A DNA stretch of 64,000 nt from Schaalia canis (GTDB taxonomy: Bacteria; Actinomycetota; Actinomycetes; Actinomycetales; Actinomycetaceae), in contig NZ_RQZF01000012.1 in NCBI RefSeq assembly GCF_003858455.1, positions 20,636-84,635 on the forward strand, given 5' to 3'. Of this stretch, positions 35,039 to 43,963 are shown one piece after another. The position numbers were made by a program, and so were the translations under genes. Below the pieces are notes generated by a model that was given only the letters and a program-made list of their open reading frames with translations, was not told the DNA's origin and searched no databases. Position 1 is the first letter of the stretch. Each line of letters starts with the position of its first letter.

Positions 35039-36019
35039 ATGACCGGCTTGGTGACTAGCGGAGAAAAGCGTCTCGTTGTGGTGTCCGGACGGGCCCACCC
35101 TGAACTCGCCCGACAGGTAGGTGAAGAACTCGGCTGCGGCGTCAGCCCCACCACCGCCTACGACTTTGCCAGCTCGGAAATCTACGTGCGCTTCAACGAA
35201 TCCGTGCGCGGCGCTGACGTCTTCGTCATCCAGTCCCACACGGGGCCGATCAACAAGTGGCTCATGGAACAACTGCTCATGATTGACGCAGCCAAACGAG
35301 CCTCCGCTAAGCGCATCACCGCCGTCGCCCCCTTCTACCCCTACGCCCGCCAAGATAAGAAGCACCAAGGCCGCGAGCCCATCTCTGCACGCCTTGTGGC
35401 TGACCTGTTCAAAACCGCTGGCGCTGACCGCGTGATGAGCGTTGACCTGCACGCTTCCCAGGAGCAAGGCTTCTTCGACGGCCCCGTCGACCATCTGTGG
35501 GCAATGCCCGTCCTCGTTGACTATGTGCGCGACCATGTTGATCTCGACAAGGTCACCATGGTCTCCCCTGATGCCGGTCGTATTCGCGTGGCAGAAAAGT
35601 GGTCGCGCAAGCTCGGCGGATGCCCCCTGGCTTTCGTTCACAAGACCCGCGACATTACCCGTCCGAACGTGTCGGTTGCTAACCGTGTTGTTGGTGACGT
35701 TGCCGGCCGCCAGTGTGTGCTCGTTGACGACATGATCGACACCGGCGGCACTATTGCTGAGGCCGTCAAGGTCCTCTACAACGAGGGCGCAGAGTCGGTC
35801 ATTATTGCCGCCACCCACGGCATCCTCTCAGCACCTGCCGCCGAGCGTCTCTCTGAATGCGGGGCCTCTGAAGTGATCGTCACCGACACCTTGCCGATCA
35901 CCGATGATAAGCGTTTCGATAACCTGACAGTCCTGTCCATTGCTCCTTTGCTCGCCTCAGCGATCAAGGAAGTTTTTGAGGACGGTTCGGTGGCCTCCCT
36001 CTTTGATGGAGTGGCCTAA
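35039..36019 (+). CDS. prs: ribose-phosphate pyrophosphokinase
   Basis: Makes PRPP from ribose 5-phosphate and ATP, the sugar donor for purines, pyrimidines, His and Trp. The 326-residue product has the family's length. Motifs: FASSEIYVRFNESVRGADVF near residue 42, the flexible-loop YARQDKKHQGREPISARLVADL near 103, metal-binding DLHASQEQGFF, and the PRPP loop VLVDDMIDTGGTIAEA near 227. GGGGAAGGA precedes ATG 35039. It follows glmU by 53 bases, probably in one transcript. Confidence 0.97.
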   Translation: MTGLVTSGEKRLVVVSGRAHPELARQVGEELGCGVSPTTAYDFASSEIYVRFNESVRGADVFVIQSHTGPINKWLMEQLLMIDAAKRASAKRITAVAPFYPYARQDKKHQGREPISARLVADLFKTAGADRVMSVDLHASQEQGFFDGPVDHLWAMPVLVDYVRDHVDLDKVTMVSPDAGRIRVAEKWSRKLGGCPLAFVHKTRDITRPNVSVANRVVGDVAGRQCVLVDDMIDTGGTIAEAVKVLYNEGAESVIIAATHGILSAPAAERLSECGASEVIVTDTLPITDDKRFDNLTVLSIAPLLASAIKEVFEDGSVASLFDGVA

Positions 36020-36059
36020 ACCCTAGTGTGGGGGGTCGCTTTGGGTGGCCCACTCACGC

Positions 36060-36065
36060 TAGACT
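36060..36065 (+). promoter_or_regulatory. possible -10 hexamer upstream of the L25 gene
   Basis: TAGACT, the same hexamer as the rsmA promoter, lies 123 bases before the L25 start; the -35 region is unclear. The leader between may be structured (GCCGTTATCGACAGGGCG) but no known motif was recognised. Confidence 0.3.
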
Positions 36066-36188
36066 CATACAGTTGCTCCGGCGAGGGCGACGGCTCGTGA
36101 GCTGTTGCCGTTATCGACAGGGCGTCTACGGACATCTCCTGGCTGTACGCCGTTGCTGAAAACATCGACCATTTCAAGGAGATATCCC

Positions 36189-36476
36189 ATGAGCGAAAAC
36201 GTTCTCGTCGTTGAGTCCCGCACCGAGTTCGGCAAGGGTGCTGCCCGCCGCGCCCGCCGCGCAGGCTTCGTCCCCGGCGTTCTCTACGGTGCAGGCGAAG
36301 AGACCCTTCACCTGGACGTTCCCGGCCACGACCTCTTCCTCATTGCTCGTTCCACCAAGGGCGCCAAGGTTGAACTGCAGCTTGACGGCAAGAAGATCGC
36401 TGCCTTCATCAAGTCCGTGCAGGTGCACCCCGTCAGCCGCGCTCTGCTGCACGTCGACTTCCAGCTCGACAAGTGA
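36189..36476 (+). CDS. rplY: 50S ribosomal protein L25 (short form)
   Basis: 5S rRNA-binding ribosomal protein. The 95-residue product carries the L25 motifs: FGKGAARRARRAGFVPGVLYG near residue 14, KGAKVELQLDGKK, and HPVSRALLHVDFQ at the end. Most actinobacterial versions (CTC type) carry an additional C-terminal domain of about 100 residues; this one lacks it and resembles the short enterobacterial form. AAGGAGAT precedes ATG 36189. A terminator follows. Confidence 0.93.
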   Translation: MSENVLVVESRTEFGKGAARRARRAGFVPGVLYGAGEETLHLDVPGHDLFLIARSTKGAKVELQLDGKKIAAFIKSVQVHPVSRALLHVDFQLDK

Positions 36477-36530
36477 GCATTGAGGCAGCATCTCTCTGAC
36501 AGAGTGCTTGTTGCCGTTCTTCAATATTTC

Positions 36531-36570
36531 CTGTGGGTCCCGCGATTGCGCGGGGCCCACAGTGCTTTCT
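36531..36570 (+). terminator. terminator after the L25 gene
   Basis: CTGTGGGTCCCGCG (36531-36544) pairs with CGCGGGGCCCACAG (36549-36562) over ATTG with one G-U, followed by TGCTTTCTT. Confidence 0.85.
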
Positions 36571-36762
36571 TGGTAGTAGCATCTGGCTTCTTCGCGGGAA
36601 GCAGGGAATCTTTCAGATATTCATAGATGTGAGAGTTCTCTCGTCTCAGATGTGTTGCGATTAGGAAACGAATGCGATGTTTCTCATTTGACAGGTTTAG
36701 CATGGTGAAACGTGCTGGGGCCGCAACCCAGCGATTCTTTTCGGAACCAAAGGAGAATCCCT
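36563..36762 (+). promoter_or_regulatory. leader and probable promoter of the BMP lipoprotein gene
   Basis: TTGACA occurs at 36688-36693 and TAGCAT at 36698-36703; they are too close to form one promoter, so the exact start is unclear. GCTGGG (36715-36720) can pair with CCCAGC (36728-36733). AAGGAGA lies at about 36749-36755, before GTG 36763. No known riboswitch pattern was recognised. Confidence 0.35.
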
Positions 36763-37863
36763 GTGAAGAACTCCCTGAAGTTTGGCGCAGTTGCCGCTGC
36801 TGCAGCCCTGGCTCTCGCAGCCTGCGGTGCAGCTCCCGACGCACCCGCTTCCTCCGCCCCCGCCACCGACGGCGCAGCATCGGGCACCCCCGCAGCTTCG
36901 GGCACCCTGAAGGCCTGCATGGTTTCTGACGCTGGCGGCTTCGAGGACAAGTCCTTCAACCAGTCCGGTAAGGAAGGCCTGGAGAAGGCTAAGGCAGAAC
37001 TCGGCGTTGAGGTTTCCTACTCCGAGTCCCACTCCGCAGCAGACTTCACCCAGAACATTGACGCCCAGATCCAGGGCGGCTGCCAGCTCGTCTTCGGCGT
37101 TGGCTTCCTCATGGCTGAAGCCATGAACGAAGCAGCCAAGGCTAACCCCGAGGTCATGTTCGCACTGGTTGACTCCGGCTTCGCTGACTCCCCCGAGAAT
37201 GCTAAGGCCCTGCTCTTCAACACCGCTGAAGCCTCCTATCTGGCTGGTTACGCTGCTGCTGGCATGACCACCACCGGCAAGGTCGGCACCTTCCTCGGTA
37301 TGCAGCTGCCCTCTACCGCGATCTTCGCTGACGGCTTCTCCGACGGCATCGCCAAGTACAACGAGGTCCACGGCGGCACCATCCAGCTTCTCGGCTGGGA
37401 CAAGGCCAAGCAGGAAGGCATGGCCACCGGCGACTTCGAAGACACCACCAAGGGCAAGCAGTTCTCCACCCAGCTCATCGAGCAGGGCGCTGACATCATC
37501 ATGCCCGTTGCTGGCCCCGTTGGCGCTGGCACCCTGGCTGCTGCCACCGAAACCGGCAAGGCATCCGTCGTGTGGGTTGACGCCGATGGCTACCTGACCC
37601 AGCCCGAATCCGGCAAGGTCATCCTCACCTCCGTCATGAAGCAGATCGGCGCAGCCGTCTTCGACACCGTCAAGACCGCTCAGGAAGGCAAGTGGGATTC
37701 CGCTCCTTACGTTGGCACCCTGGCTAACGGTGGCGTGGGCCTTGCCCCCTTCCACGATTTCGATGCCAAGGTTTCCGCTGAGCTGAAGAAGGAGATCGAA
37801 GATCTCCAGGCTCAGATCGTCGATGGCACGATCAAGGTGGAGTCCGCTCACACCCCCAAGTGA
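36763..37863 (+). CDS. BMP family nucleoside-binding lipoprotein
   Basis: Solute-binding lipoprotein of an ABC importer of the BmpA/PnrA type, known to bind purine or pyrimidine nucleosides. The 366-residue product has a lipobox (ALALAACGAAP, Cys near residue 22), an Ala/Ser/Pro linker, then KACMVSDAGGFEDKSFNQSG, which is the diagnostic BMP start (D-x-GG-x-x-D-x-S-F), plus VGFLMAEAMNEAAKANP and GADIIMPVAGPVG. The codon set is strongly biased, suggesting high expression. It is followed by a very strong stem-loop and then the ATPase and two permease genes. Confidence 0.95.
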   Translation: MKNSLKFGAVAAAAALALAACGAAPDAPASSAPATDGAASGTPAASGTLKACMVSDAGGFEDKSFNQSGKEGLEKAKAELGVEVSYSESHSAADFTQNIDAQIQGGCQLVFGVGFLMAEAMNEAAKANPEVMFALVDSGFADSPENAKALLFNTAEASYLAGYAAAGMTTTGKVGTFLGMQLPSTAIFADGFSDGIAKYNEVHGGTIQLLGWDKAKQEGMATGDFEDTTKGKQFSTQLIEQGADIIMPVAGPVGAGTLAAATETGKASVVWVDADGYLTQPESGKVILTSVMKQIGAAVFDTVKTAQEGKWDSAPYVGTLANGGVGLAPFHDFDAKVSAELKKEIEDLQAQIVDGTIKVESAHTPK

Positions 37864-37884
37864 TCGGCACACCGAGTAACTGAA

Positions 37885-37937
37885 CACATAAGGGCTGGGG
37901 GTGCGGAGCGCGGCTCCGCACCCCCAGCCCTTATGTG
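37885..37937 (+). terminator. 25-bp perfect stem-loop between the binding-protein gene and the ABC genes
   Basis: The arms 37885-37909 and 37913-37937 are perfectly complementary over a 3-base loop (GCG), starting CACATAAGGGC and ending GCCCTTATGTG; CGTTTA follows. It could terminate most transcripts or protect the 3' end of the lipoprotein mRNA, so that the binding protein is made in excess over the membrane parts. Confidence 0.85.
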
Positions 37938-37961
37938 CGTTTATGTCAAAAGAGATGTATC

Positions 37962-37989
37962 TTGTGTAGATCATTGAGCAGGGTAGTGT
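37962..37989 (+). promoter_or_regulatory. possible internal promoter for the ABC genes
   Basis: TTGTGT (37962-37967) and TAGTGT (37984-37989) are spaced by 16 bases, downstream of the strong stem-loop and 59 bases before GTG 38049. Confidence 0.35.
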
Positions 37990-38048
37990 CGCCTTGAACG
38001 GCAAAGATGCCTGTAACTGCTTCTGAATACACATCTGTAGGAGCTACT

Positions 38049-39605
38049 GTGAAACTCGAACTCGAGGGGATTACAAAGGTCTTTGGCCCACTCGTGGCCA
38101 ATGATCATATCGACCTCGTCGTTGAAGAAGGGCAAATCCACGCTCTCCTTGGCGAAAACGGTGCCGGTAAATCAACGCTGATGAACGTTCTTTACGGCCT
38201 CTACCAGCCCGATGACGGCCGCATTCTCATCGACGGCCAACCTCAAACCTTCCGCGGCCCCGGCGACGCAGTAGCCGCCGGTATCGGCATGGTCCACCAG
38301 CACTTCATGCTGGTACCTGTCTTCACCGTCGCTGAATCCGTAGCACTCGGCTACGAACCCACCACCGGCGTTGGTGGAATCCTTGACCACAACGCCGCCC
38401 GTGACAAGGTTCGTGAACTCTCCGCACGCTTCGGTTTCGACATTGACCCCGACGCCCTCATCGAAGACCTGCCCGTCGGCGCACAGCAACGCGTAGAAAT
38501 CATCAAGGCCCTCTCCCGCGATGCGAAAGTCCTCATCCTCGACGAGCCCACCGCCGTGCTCACCCCGCAAGAAACCGATGAACTCATCGAGATCATGCGC
38601 GAACTTAAAGCAGCGGGTACCTCCATCGTCTTCATCACCCACAAGCTCCGTGAAGTACGTGCCGTCGCCGACCACATCACCGTCATCCGGCGGGGCAAGG
38701 TCGTTGGTGAAGCCTCCCCAACTTCCACGGAAAAGGAGCTCGCCTCCCTTATGGTGGGCCGCGCTGTCGACCTCGGCGTCGCGAAAGACCCAGCCACCCC
38801 CGGAGAGCCCGTTCTGCGCTACCGTGACGTGTCCATGCTCGACGAACTCGGCCATGTGGCCCTTGACCACGTGAACCTTGACGTTCACGCCGGAGAAATC
38901 CTGTGCGTCGCTGGCGTCCAAGGAAACGGTCAGACTGAACTGTGTGAGGTCACGCTCGGCTCCCACGCCCCCAATGGTGGCCGCATCGAAATCGCCGGCA
39001 CGGATCTTGCATCCTTGACCATCCGCCAGCGCCTCGAAAAGGGCCTGGGCTACGTGCCTGAAGACCGCTTCGAGGACGGCATGATCACGAGCTTCTCCAT
39101 TGCCGAGAACATGATCCTCGACCAGTACTACCACGCACCCTTCTCCGGTGGTGTCTCCATTGACCTCGGTGAGGTTGACCGCAACGCTGAGGCCCTGCGT
39201 GAAGAGTTCGACGTGCGAGTCACCTCCGTGCACGACCCCATCTCGACCCTGTCGGGCGGCAATCAGCAAAAAGCAATCCTCGCCCGCGAACTCTCCCGCC
39301 CCCTGAAGGTCCTCGTGGCCTCCCAACCAACCCGCGGCCTTGACGTCGGCTCCATCGAGTTCGTCCACTCCCGTATCGTCGCTGAACGTGACAAGGGAAC
39401 GGCCGTCGTCGTTGTTTCCACCGAACTTGACGAGGTTGTCGCCCTCGCTGACCGCATTGCCGTCATGTACCGCGGTCGCATTATCGGTATCGTCCCCGCT
39501 GACACCCCACGAGACGTCCTGGGCCTCATGATGGCCGGCGTCCCTGAGGACGAGGCACGCGAACAAGCAGCCCGCGCACACGCGGATAAGGAGGAAAACC
39601 TGTGA
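38049..39605 (+). CDS. nucleoside ABC importer, double ATPase subunit
   Basis: The 518-residue protein holds two ABC domains as in sugar/nucleoside importers (RbsA/NupA type). First: LLGENGAGKSTLMNVLYG near residue 35, PVGAQQRVEIIKAL in the signature position, LILDEPTAVLTPQE. Second: VAGVQGNGQTELCEVTLG (a degenerate Walker A lacking the GKS/T), TLSGGNQQKAILARELS, LVASQPTRGLDVG. Loss of the second Walker A lysine is usual in this class. GTG 38049 is preferred (GGAG 7 bases upstream) over ATG 38007. The stop overlaps the next start (39602). Confidence 0.93.
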   Translation: MKLELEGITKVFGPLVANDHIDLVVEEGQIHALLGENGAGKSTLMNVLYGLYQPDDGRILIDGQPQTFRGPGDAVAAGIGMVHQHFMLVPVFTVAESVALGYEPTTGVGGILDHNAARDKVRELSARFGFDIDPDALIEDLPVGAQQRVEIIKALSRDAKVLILDEPTAVLTPQETDELIEIMRELKAAGTSIVFITHKLREVRAVADHITVIRRGKVVGEASPTSTEKELASLMVGRAVDLGVAKDPATPGEPVLRYRDVSMLDELGHVALDHVNLDVHAGEILCVAGVQGNGQTELCEVTLGSHAPNGGRIEIAGTDLASLTIRQRLEKGLGYVPEDRFEDGMITSFSIAENMILDQYYHAPFSGGVSIDLGEVDRNAEALREEFDVRVTSVHDPISTLSGGNQQKAILARELSRPLKVLVASQPTRGLDVGSIEFVHSRIVAERDKGTAVVVVSTELDEVVALADRIAVMYRGRIIGIVPADTPRDVLGLMMAGVPEDEAREQAARAHADKEENL

Positions 39606-40840
39606 GCACCTCGCCAACCCTTGCCGATAAAGCACCCGAAAAGGATGCGCCCTCGTGGGTAACGCGCTTTCTTCGCAGCTTCATGAACCCCTCCGTGGGT
39701 ACCATCGCAGGCGCTATCGCTCTGGCTTTGGTGATCGGTGCGCTCATCGTTGCGATCTTCGACCCTGAAGTTCAACGTACCGTCGGCTATCTTTTCGCTC
39801 GCCCCAGTGACTTCTTCGCTGCCTTCGGCTCAGCTTTTGGTGGCTTCTTCACCTCCTTGTTCCGCGGCGCAATCTTCGACTGGACGCAAAGCAGCTTTGC
39901 TGCGGCGATCAAGCCCATCACCGACACGATGCTGCGAGCCACTCCGCTGATTATCGCGGGCCTAGCTATTGCCGTCTCCTTCACTGCTGGTCTGTTCAAC
40001 ATTGGTGTCCAAGGCCAGCTCATGATGGGTGCCGTTCTTGGCGGTTTCATTGGATTCAACTTCCAACTCCCCTACGGACTGCACCTGATTGTCGCTATTC
40101 TTGGCGCGATTGTGGGCGGTGCGATCTGGGGTTTCATCCCCGGTTTCTTGAAAGCCAAGCTGGGCGCCAACGAAGTGATCGTGACGATCATGCTCAACTC
40201 CGTGGCCGTCTACCTACTGCAATATATCCTCACCACCCAGCTCTTCACCGGCCCCGGCGGATACCCCGGCAAGTCCCAGAAGGTCGCTGAAACCGCGCAA
40301 CTGCCTCTGCTGCTCGGATCGGGCTTCCGCCTGCACGCTGGCTTCCTGCTTGCCCTAGTCGCAGCCGTCTTCGTGTGGTGGATCCTCAAGCGTTCAACCT
40401 TCGGCTTTGAACTACGTGCCGCAGGCGCCAACCCGGCCGCTGCACGCACCGCTGGCATTAACGTGCCCCGCACCCTCATGCTGACCCTGGTCCTCTCGGG
40501 TGCCCTGGCTGGCCTGGCAGGTACCGCCCCCGTGCTCGGTACTGAAAAGTTCATCTCCGGTGACGTTGCGGCATCCTATGGTTTTGACGCTATCACCGTT
40601 GCCCTACTGGGCAAGTCCAGCCCTCTTGGTGTGGTGCTGGCCGGTCTGCTCTTTGGTGGTCTGAACGCTGGTTCGGCCATCATGCAGTCCTCGAATATTC
40701 CCGTTGACATCGTTCAGATCACTCAGGCTGTCATTGTGTTGCTCATTGCAGCATCCGAGGCTATTCGCCTGCGTCGCGCCCAAAAGGCCGCGAACGCATC
40801 CTCTGCCTCCGCCGTGAAGAAGGAAGGAGCTGGCGCATGA
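39602..40840 (+). CDS. nucleoside ABC importer permease 1
   Basis: BPD_transp_2-type permease of 412 residues with about ten membrane helices. Conserved features include TPLIIAGLAIAVSFTAGLFNIGVQGQL near residue 118 and the cytoplasmic loop motif GANPAAARTAGI near 277, where the ATPase docks. A hydrophilic Lys/Asp-rich N-terminus precedes the first helix. GTG 39602 overlaps the ATPase stop and the stop overlaps the next ATG by 4 bases, so the subunits are translationally coupled. Confidence 0.93.
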   Translation: MSTSPTLADKAPEKDAPSWVTRFLRSFMNPSVGTIAGAIALALVIGALIVAIFDPEVQRTVGYLFARPSDFFAAFGSAFGGFFTSLFRGAIFDWTQSSFAAAIKPITDTMLRATPLIIAGLAIAVSFTAGLFNIGVQGQLMMGAVLGGFIGFNFQLPYGLHLIVAILGAIVGGAIWGFIPGFLKAKLGANEVIVTIMLNSVAVYLLQYILTTQLFTGPGGYPGKSQKVAETAQLPLLLGSGFRLHAGFLLALVAAVFVWWILKRSTFGFELRAAGANPAAARTAGINVPRTLMLTLVLSGALAGLAGTAPVLGTEKFISGDVAASYGFDAITVALLGKSSPLGVVLAGLLFGGLNAGSAIMQSSNIPVDIVQITQAVIVLLIAASEAIRLRRAQKAANASSASAVKKEGAGA

Positions 40841-42111
40841 GCACCGCAACACTGACAACCCCCGCTGCACAGGCCGAGGGCATTACCACCCCCATCCAGT
40901 GGCGTGACCCCATCGTCACCACCGCCATGACAGCACTCACCTTCATCATGGCCCTGCTGTCCTCAGGCTCCTCTCGCGTATCCTTCGCAGGCGCCACCAG
41001 CTGGTTCGACATGGGCAACTACACCATCCCCGCCATGATGACCGGCCTGATCCTCGGCGTTATTGCCCTGGCTTGCACGGCCATCGTCTGGAAGAAAGCC
41101 CTCGCCCGCCAGGAAGCATCCGGCTGGCTGGTTGGCATCGTCGGCATCGCCTTCGTCGTCACCTTCCTCCTGTGGACGGTCGCAGGCAAAGACACCTCCA
41201 TGCTGCCCGTTGTCTCCCTGCTGGCTGGTGGCCTCATGTTCGCCACCCCACTGGTGTTCGGCTCCATGTCGGGCATCGTCTGTGAACGCTCAGGCATCAT
41301 CAATATCGCCATTGAAGGCCAGCTTCTTTTCGGCGCTTTCATGGCAACGATCTTCGCCTCGGCCAGTGGCAGCGTGTGGATGGGCCTCGTGGGTGCTCCC
41401 ATCGCTGGCGCGCTCGTTTCGGTCCTGCTGGCACTGTTCACCATTAAGTACCGGGCCGACCACATTGTCGTTGGCGTCGTCCTCAACATGCTCGTTGTGG
41501 GTCTGACGGCCTTCCTGTTCTCCACCCTGTTGAAGAACAACCCCGGCCTGAACCAGATCATGGCCCTGCCGACGTGGGGAATTCCTGTCCTCAAGGACAT
41601 TCCGGTCATTGGCCCAGTCCTGTTCAACCAGTCCGTGCACATCTACCTGATGTTCATTGTGGTCATCGTCTTGCAGTTCATGATCTTCAACTCCCGCTGG
41701 GGCCTGCGCACCCGCGCCAGCGGTGAACACCCCAAGGCCGCTGACACCGTCGGCATTAAGGTCAACCGCATCCGCTGGCAAAACGTGATCCTCGCAGGCG
41801 CACTGGCCGGTATGGGTGGCGCCTTCTTCACCATCGGTCAAGGCCTGGCCTTCAGTAAAGACATGGCAGCCGGAAACGGCTTCATCGCCCTGGCCGCCAT
41901 GATTCTGGGCCGCTGGAACCCACGTGGCGCTTTGGCTGCCGCCCTGCTCTTCGGCTTCGCGACAAACCTTGGCGCTGTCATGCAGGTGGTGGGTTCACCC
42001 ATCCCCGCCCAGTTCCTGCTGATGACCCCCTACCTGGTCACCATCTTGGCTGTTGCTGGCTTCGTTGGCGCTGTGCGCGCTCCCGCAGCCGAAGGTAAGC
42101 CCTACCCGTGA
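40837..42111 (+). CDS. nucleoside ABC importer permease 2
   Basis: Second BPD_transp_2 permease of 424 residues with about ten helices. It has the counterpart motifs TPLVFGSMSGIVCERSGIINIAIEGQLL near residue 140, the loop GEHPKAADTVGI near 297, and FIALAAMILGRWNPRGAL. The two unequal permeases form the heterodimeric channel with the upstream ATPase and BMP lipoprotein. The cytidine deaminase gene follows 24 bases later. Confidence 0.93.
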   Translation: MSTATLTTPAAQAEGITTPIQWRDPIVTTAMTALTFIMALLSSGSSRVSFAGATSWFDMGNYTIPAMMTGLILGVIALACTAIVWKKALARQEASGWLVGIVGIAFVVTFLLWTVAGKDTSMLPVVSLLAGGLMFATPLVFGSMSGIVCERSGIINIAIEGQLLFGAFMATIFASASGSVWMGLVGAPIAGALVSVLLALFTIKYRADHIVVGVVLNMLVVGLTAFLFSTLLKNNPGLNQIMALPTWGIPVLKDIPVIGPVLFNQSVHIYLMFIVVIVLQFMIFNSRWGLRTRASGEHPKAADTVGIKVNRIRWQNVILAGALAGMGGAFFTIGQGLAFSKDMAAGNGFIALAAMILGRWNPRGALAAALLFGFATNLGAVMQVVGSPIPAQFLLMTPYLVTILAVAGFVGAVRAPAAEGKPYP

Positions 42112-42135
42112 TAGGCGGCTCGGAAGGAGCCTGAT

Positions 42136-42567
42136 ATGACTGACACAACCGCGTCCGCACAGGGCCTTGTCATTGACGAGGCCCTGTGGGCCCGCCTACG
42201 CGAAGCAGCCAACGCCGCTGCCGCACGCGCCTACGCCCCCTACTCCAAGTACCACGTCGGCGCGGCCGCCCTCGTCAATGACGGGCGCATCGTCACCGGC
42301 TGCAATGTGGAGAATGCGGGCCTGGGCGTTACCCTGTGCGCCGAGTGCGGACTCATCTCCGACCTCGTCAACGGGGGAGGGGGCCGCCTCGTGGCCTTCC
42401 TGTGCGTCAACGGCGACGGCGAGATTATTTCGCCATGTGGCCGCTGCCGCCAGATTCTCTTCGAGCATGGCGGTAACTCCCTGGTACTGACCATGCCTCA
42501 AGGCGTCATGACAATGAATGAGGTCCTCCCCGGAGCCTTTGGGCCTTCGGATCTGGACACGATGTGA
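42136..42567 (+). CDS. cdd: cytidine deaminase
   Basis: Deaminates cytidine and deoxycytidine to uridines, feeding salvage of imported nucleosides. The 143-residue product is of the short tetrameric type. It has the substrate loop APYSKYHVGAAAL near residue 33, NVENAGLGVTLCAECG with the catalytic CAE (zinc Cys and proton-shuttle Glu), and the second zinc motif PCGRCRQ. GGAAGGAG precedes ATG 42136. It lies between the importer and deoA. Confidence 0.95.
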   Translation: MTDTTASAQGLVIDEALWARLREAANAAAARAYAPYSKYHVGAAALVNDGRIVTGCNVENAGLGVTLCAECGLISDLVNGGGGRLVAFLCVNGDGEIISPCGRCRQILFEHGGNSLVLTMPQGVMTMNEVLPGAFGPSDLDTM

Positions 42568-42644
42568 GTAGGCCGGGGTCTGGCTGCCATGCCATGCAGG
42601 CGGGCGGCCAGGCCCCGCACCTGCGGTGGGAAGGAAAAGAAAAA

Positions 42645-43943
42645 TTGAGCACTGAAGCTTTTGATGCCGTTGAAATTATCGCCACCAAACGCGACAAGCA
42701 CCGCCTGAGCGACGAACAAATCGACTGGGTGATCGATGCCTACACGCGCGGCGTCGTTGCCGACGAGCAGATGGCCGCACTCAATATGGCGATCTTCCTC
42801 AATGGCATGGACCGCGCGGAGATTGCCCGCTGGACCCAGGCGATGATCGACTCTGGTGAGCGCATGGACTTTTCCACCCTGCCTCGGCCCACCGCCGACA
42901 AGCACTCCACCGGCGGCGTTGGTGACAAGATCACCCTGCCCCTGGCTCCCCTCGTGGCCGCTTTCGACGTGGCCGTCCCGCAACTGTCGGGCCGCGGCCT
43001 TGGCCACACCGGCGGCACCCTCGACAAGCTTGAAGCAATCCCCGGCTGGCAGGCATTCCTGTCCAACGAAAAAATCATGGAAATGCTGGGCGAGGGCGCA
43101 GGCGCCGTTATTTGCGCAGCCGGCGCTGGTCTGGCCCCCGCCGACAAGAAGCTCTACGCTCTGCGGGACATCACCTCTACCGTGGAGTGCGTGCCGCTGA
43201 TTGCCTCGTCAATCATGTCCAAGAAGATTGCTGAGGGCACCGGCTCCCTGGTGCTTGACGTGAAGGTCGGCTCAGGTGCTTTCATGAAGGATCGTGAGCG
43301 CGCCGAGGAACTGGCCCGCACCATGGTTGACCTGGGTACGGATGCTGGCGTGACCACCGTTGCCCTGCTCACCAACATGGACACTCCCCTTGGTTTGACT
43401 GTCGGTAACGCCCTGGAAGTGCGCGAATCCCTGGAAGTCCTTGCCGGTGGTGGCCCTGCTGACGTTGTGGAGCTGACCCTGGCCTTGGCGCGCGAAATGC
43501 TCACCGCAGCCGGAAAACCCGACGCTGACGTTGAAGCCGCACTGAAGGACGGGCGCGCCATGGACCGTTGGCGCCGTATGATCTCCGAACAGGGCGGCGA
43601 CCCCGACGCCCCCCTGCCTGTCGCCGCACACACCGAGGAAGTGCGTGCCGACTCAGAGGGCTACATCCAGTCCATGGATGCTCTGGCAGTGGGCGTCTCC
43701 TCCTGGCGACTGGGTGCAGGACGCGCACGCAAGGAAGACCCAGTACAGGCCGAGGCCGGCATCGAAATCCTGGCCAAGCCTGGCGACTTCGTTCGCGCTG
43801 GCCAGCCAATCTTCCGCCTGCACACCCAAACCCCGGAGCGTTTCGAGCGAGCCATTGCCTCCCTTGACGGTGCAGTGGTCCTCGGTGCCAATGCGCCCAA
43901 GCTGCCCGACTCGGTAGTGCTTGACCGCATCGCCGCCAACTGA
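42645..43943 (+). CDS. deoA: thymidine (pyrimidine-nucleoside) phosphorylase
   Basis: Phosphorolyses pyrimidine nucleosides to base and sugar 1-phosphate. The 432-residue product fits the family. Motifs: ADKHSTGGVGDKITLPLAPL near residue 84, the signature SGRGLGHTGGTLDKLEAIPG near 118, LVLDVKVGSGAFM near 202 (phosphate and substrate site), and the C-terminal alpha/beta domain with LGAGRARKEDPV. TTG 42645 is chosen because GGAAGGA lies ~12 bases upstream and the product then begins at the family start; an open frame reaches GTG 42564, overlapping the cdd stop, and remains an alternative. Confidence 0.93.
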   Translation: MSTEAFDAVEIIATKRDKHRLSDEQIDWVIDAYTRGVVADEQMAALNMAIFLNGMDRAEIARWTQAMIDSGERMDFSTLPRPTADKHSTGGVGDKITLPLAPLVAAFDVAVPQLSGRGLGHTGGTLDKLEAIPGWQAFLSNEKIMEMLGEGAGAVICAAGAGLAPADKKLYALRDITSTVECVPLIASSIMSKKIAEGTGSLVLDVKVGSGAFMKDRERAEELARTMVDLGTDAGVTTVALLTNMDTPLGLTVGNALEVRESLEVLAGGGPADVVELTLALAREMLTAAGKPDADVEAALKDGRAMDRWRRMISEQGGDPDAPLPVAAHTEEVRADSEGYIQSMDALAVGVSSWRLGAGRARKEDPVQAEAGIEILAKPGDFVRAGQPIFRLHTQTPERFERAIASLDGAVVLGANAPKLPDSVVLDRIAAN

Positions 43944-43963
43944 GGCTTCCCGGGACTAGTTGT

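Noticed and set aside
36697..38034. 445-residue reverse frame opposite the BMP lipoprotein gene
   Set aside because: It spans a strong terminator and is the antisense of a highly biased gene.
38172..39635. 487-residue reverse frame opposite the nucleoside ABC ATPase gene
   Set aside because: It is an antisense shadow with compositionally odd Gly/Asp/Val-rich sequence and no motif; the plus-strand gene has all the ABC motifs.
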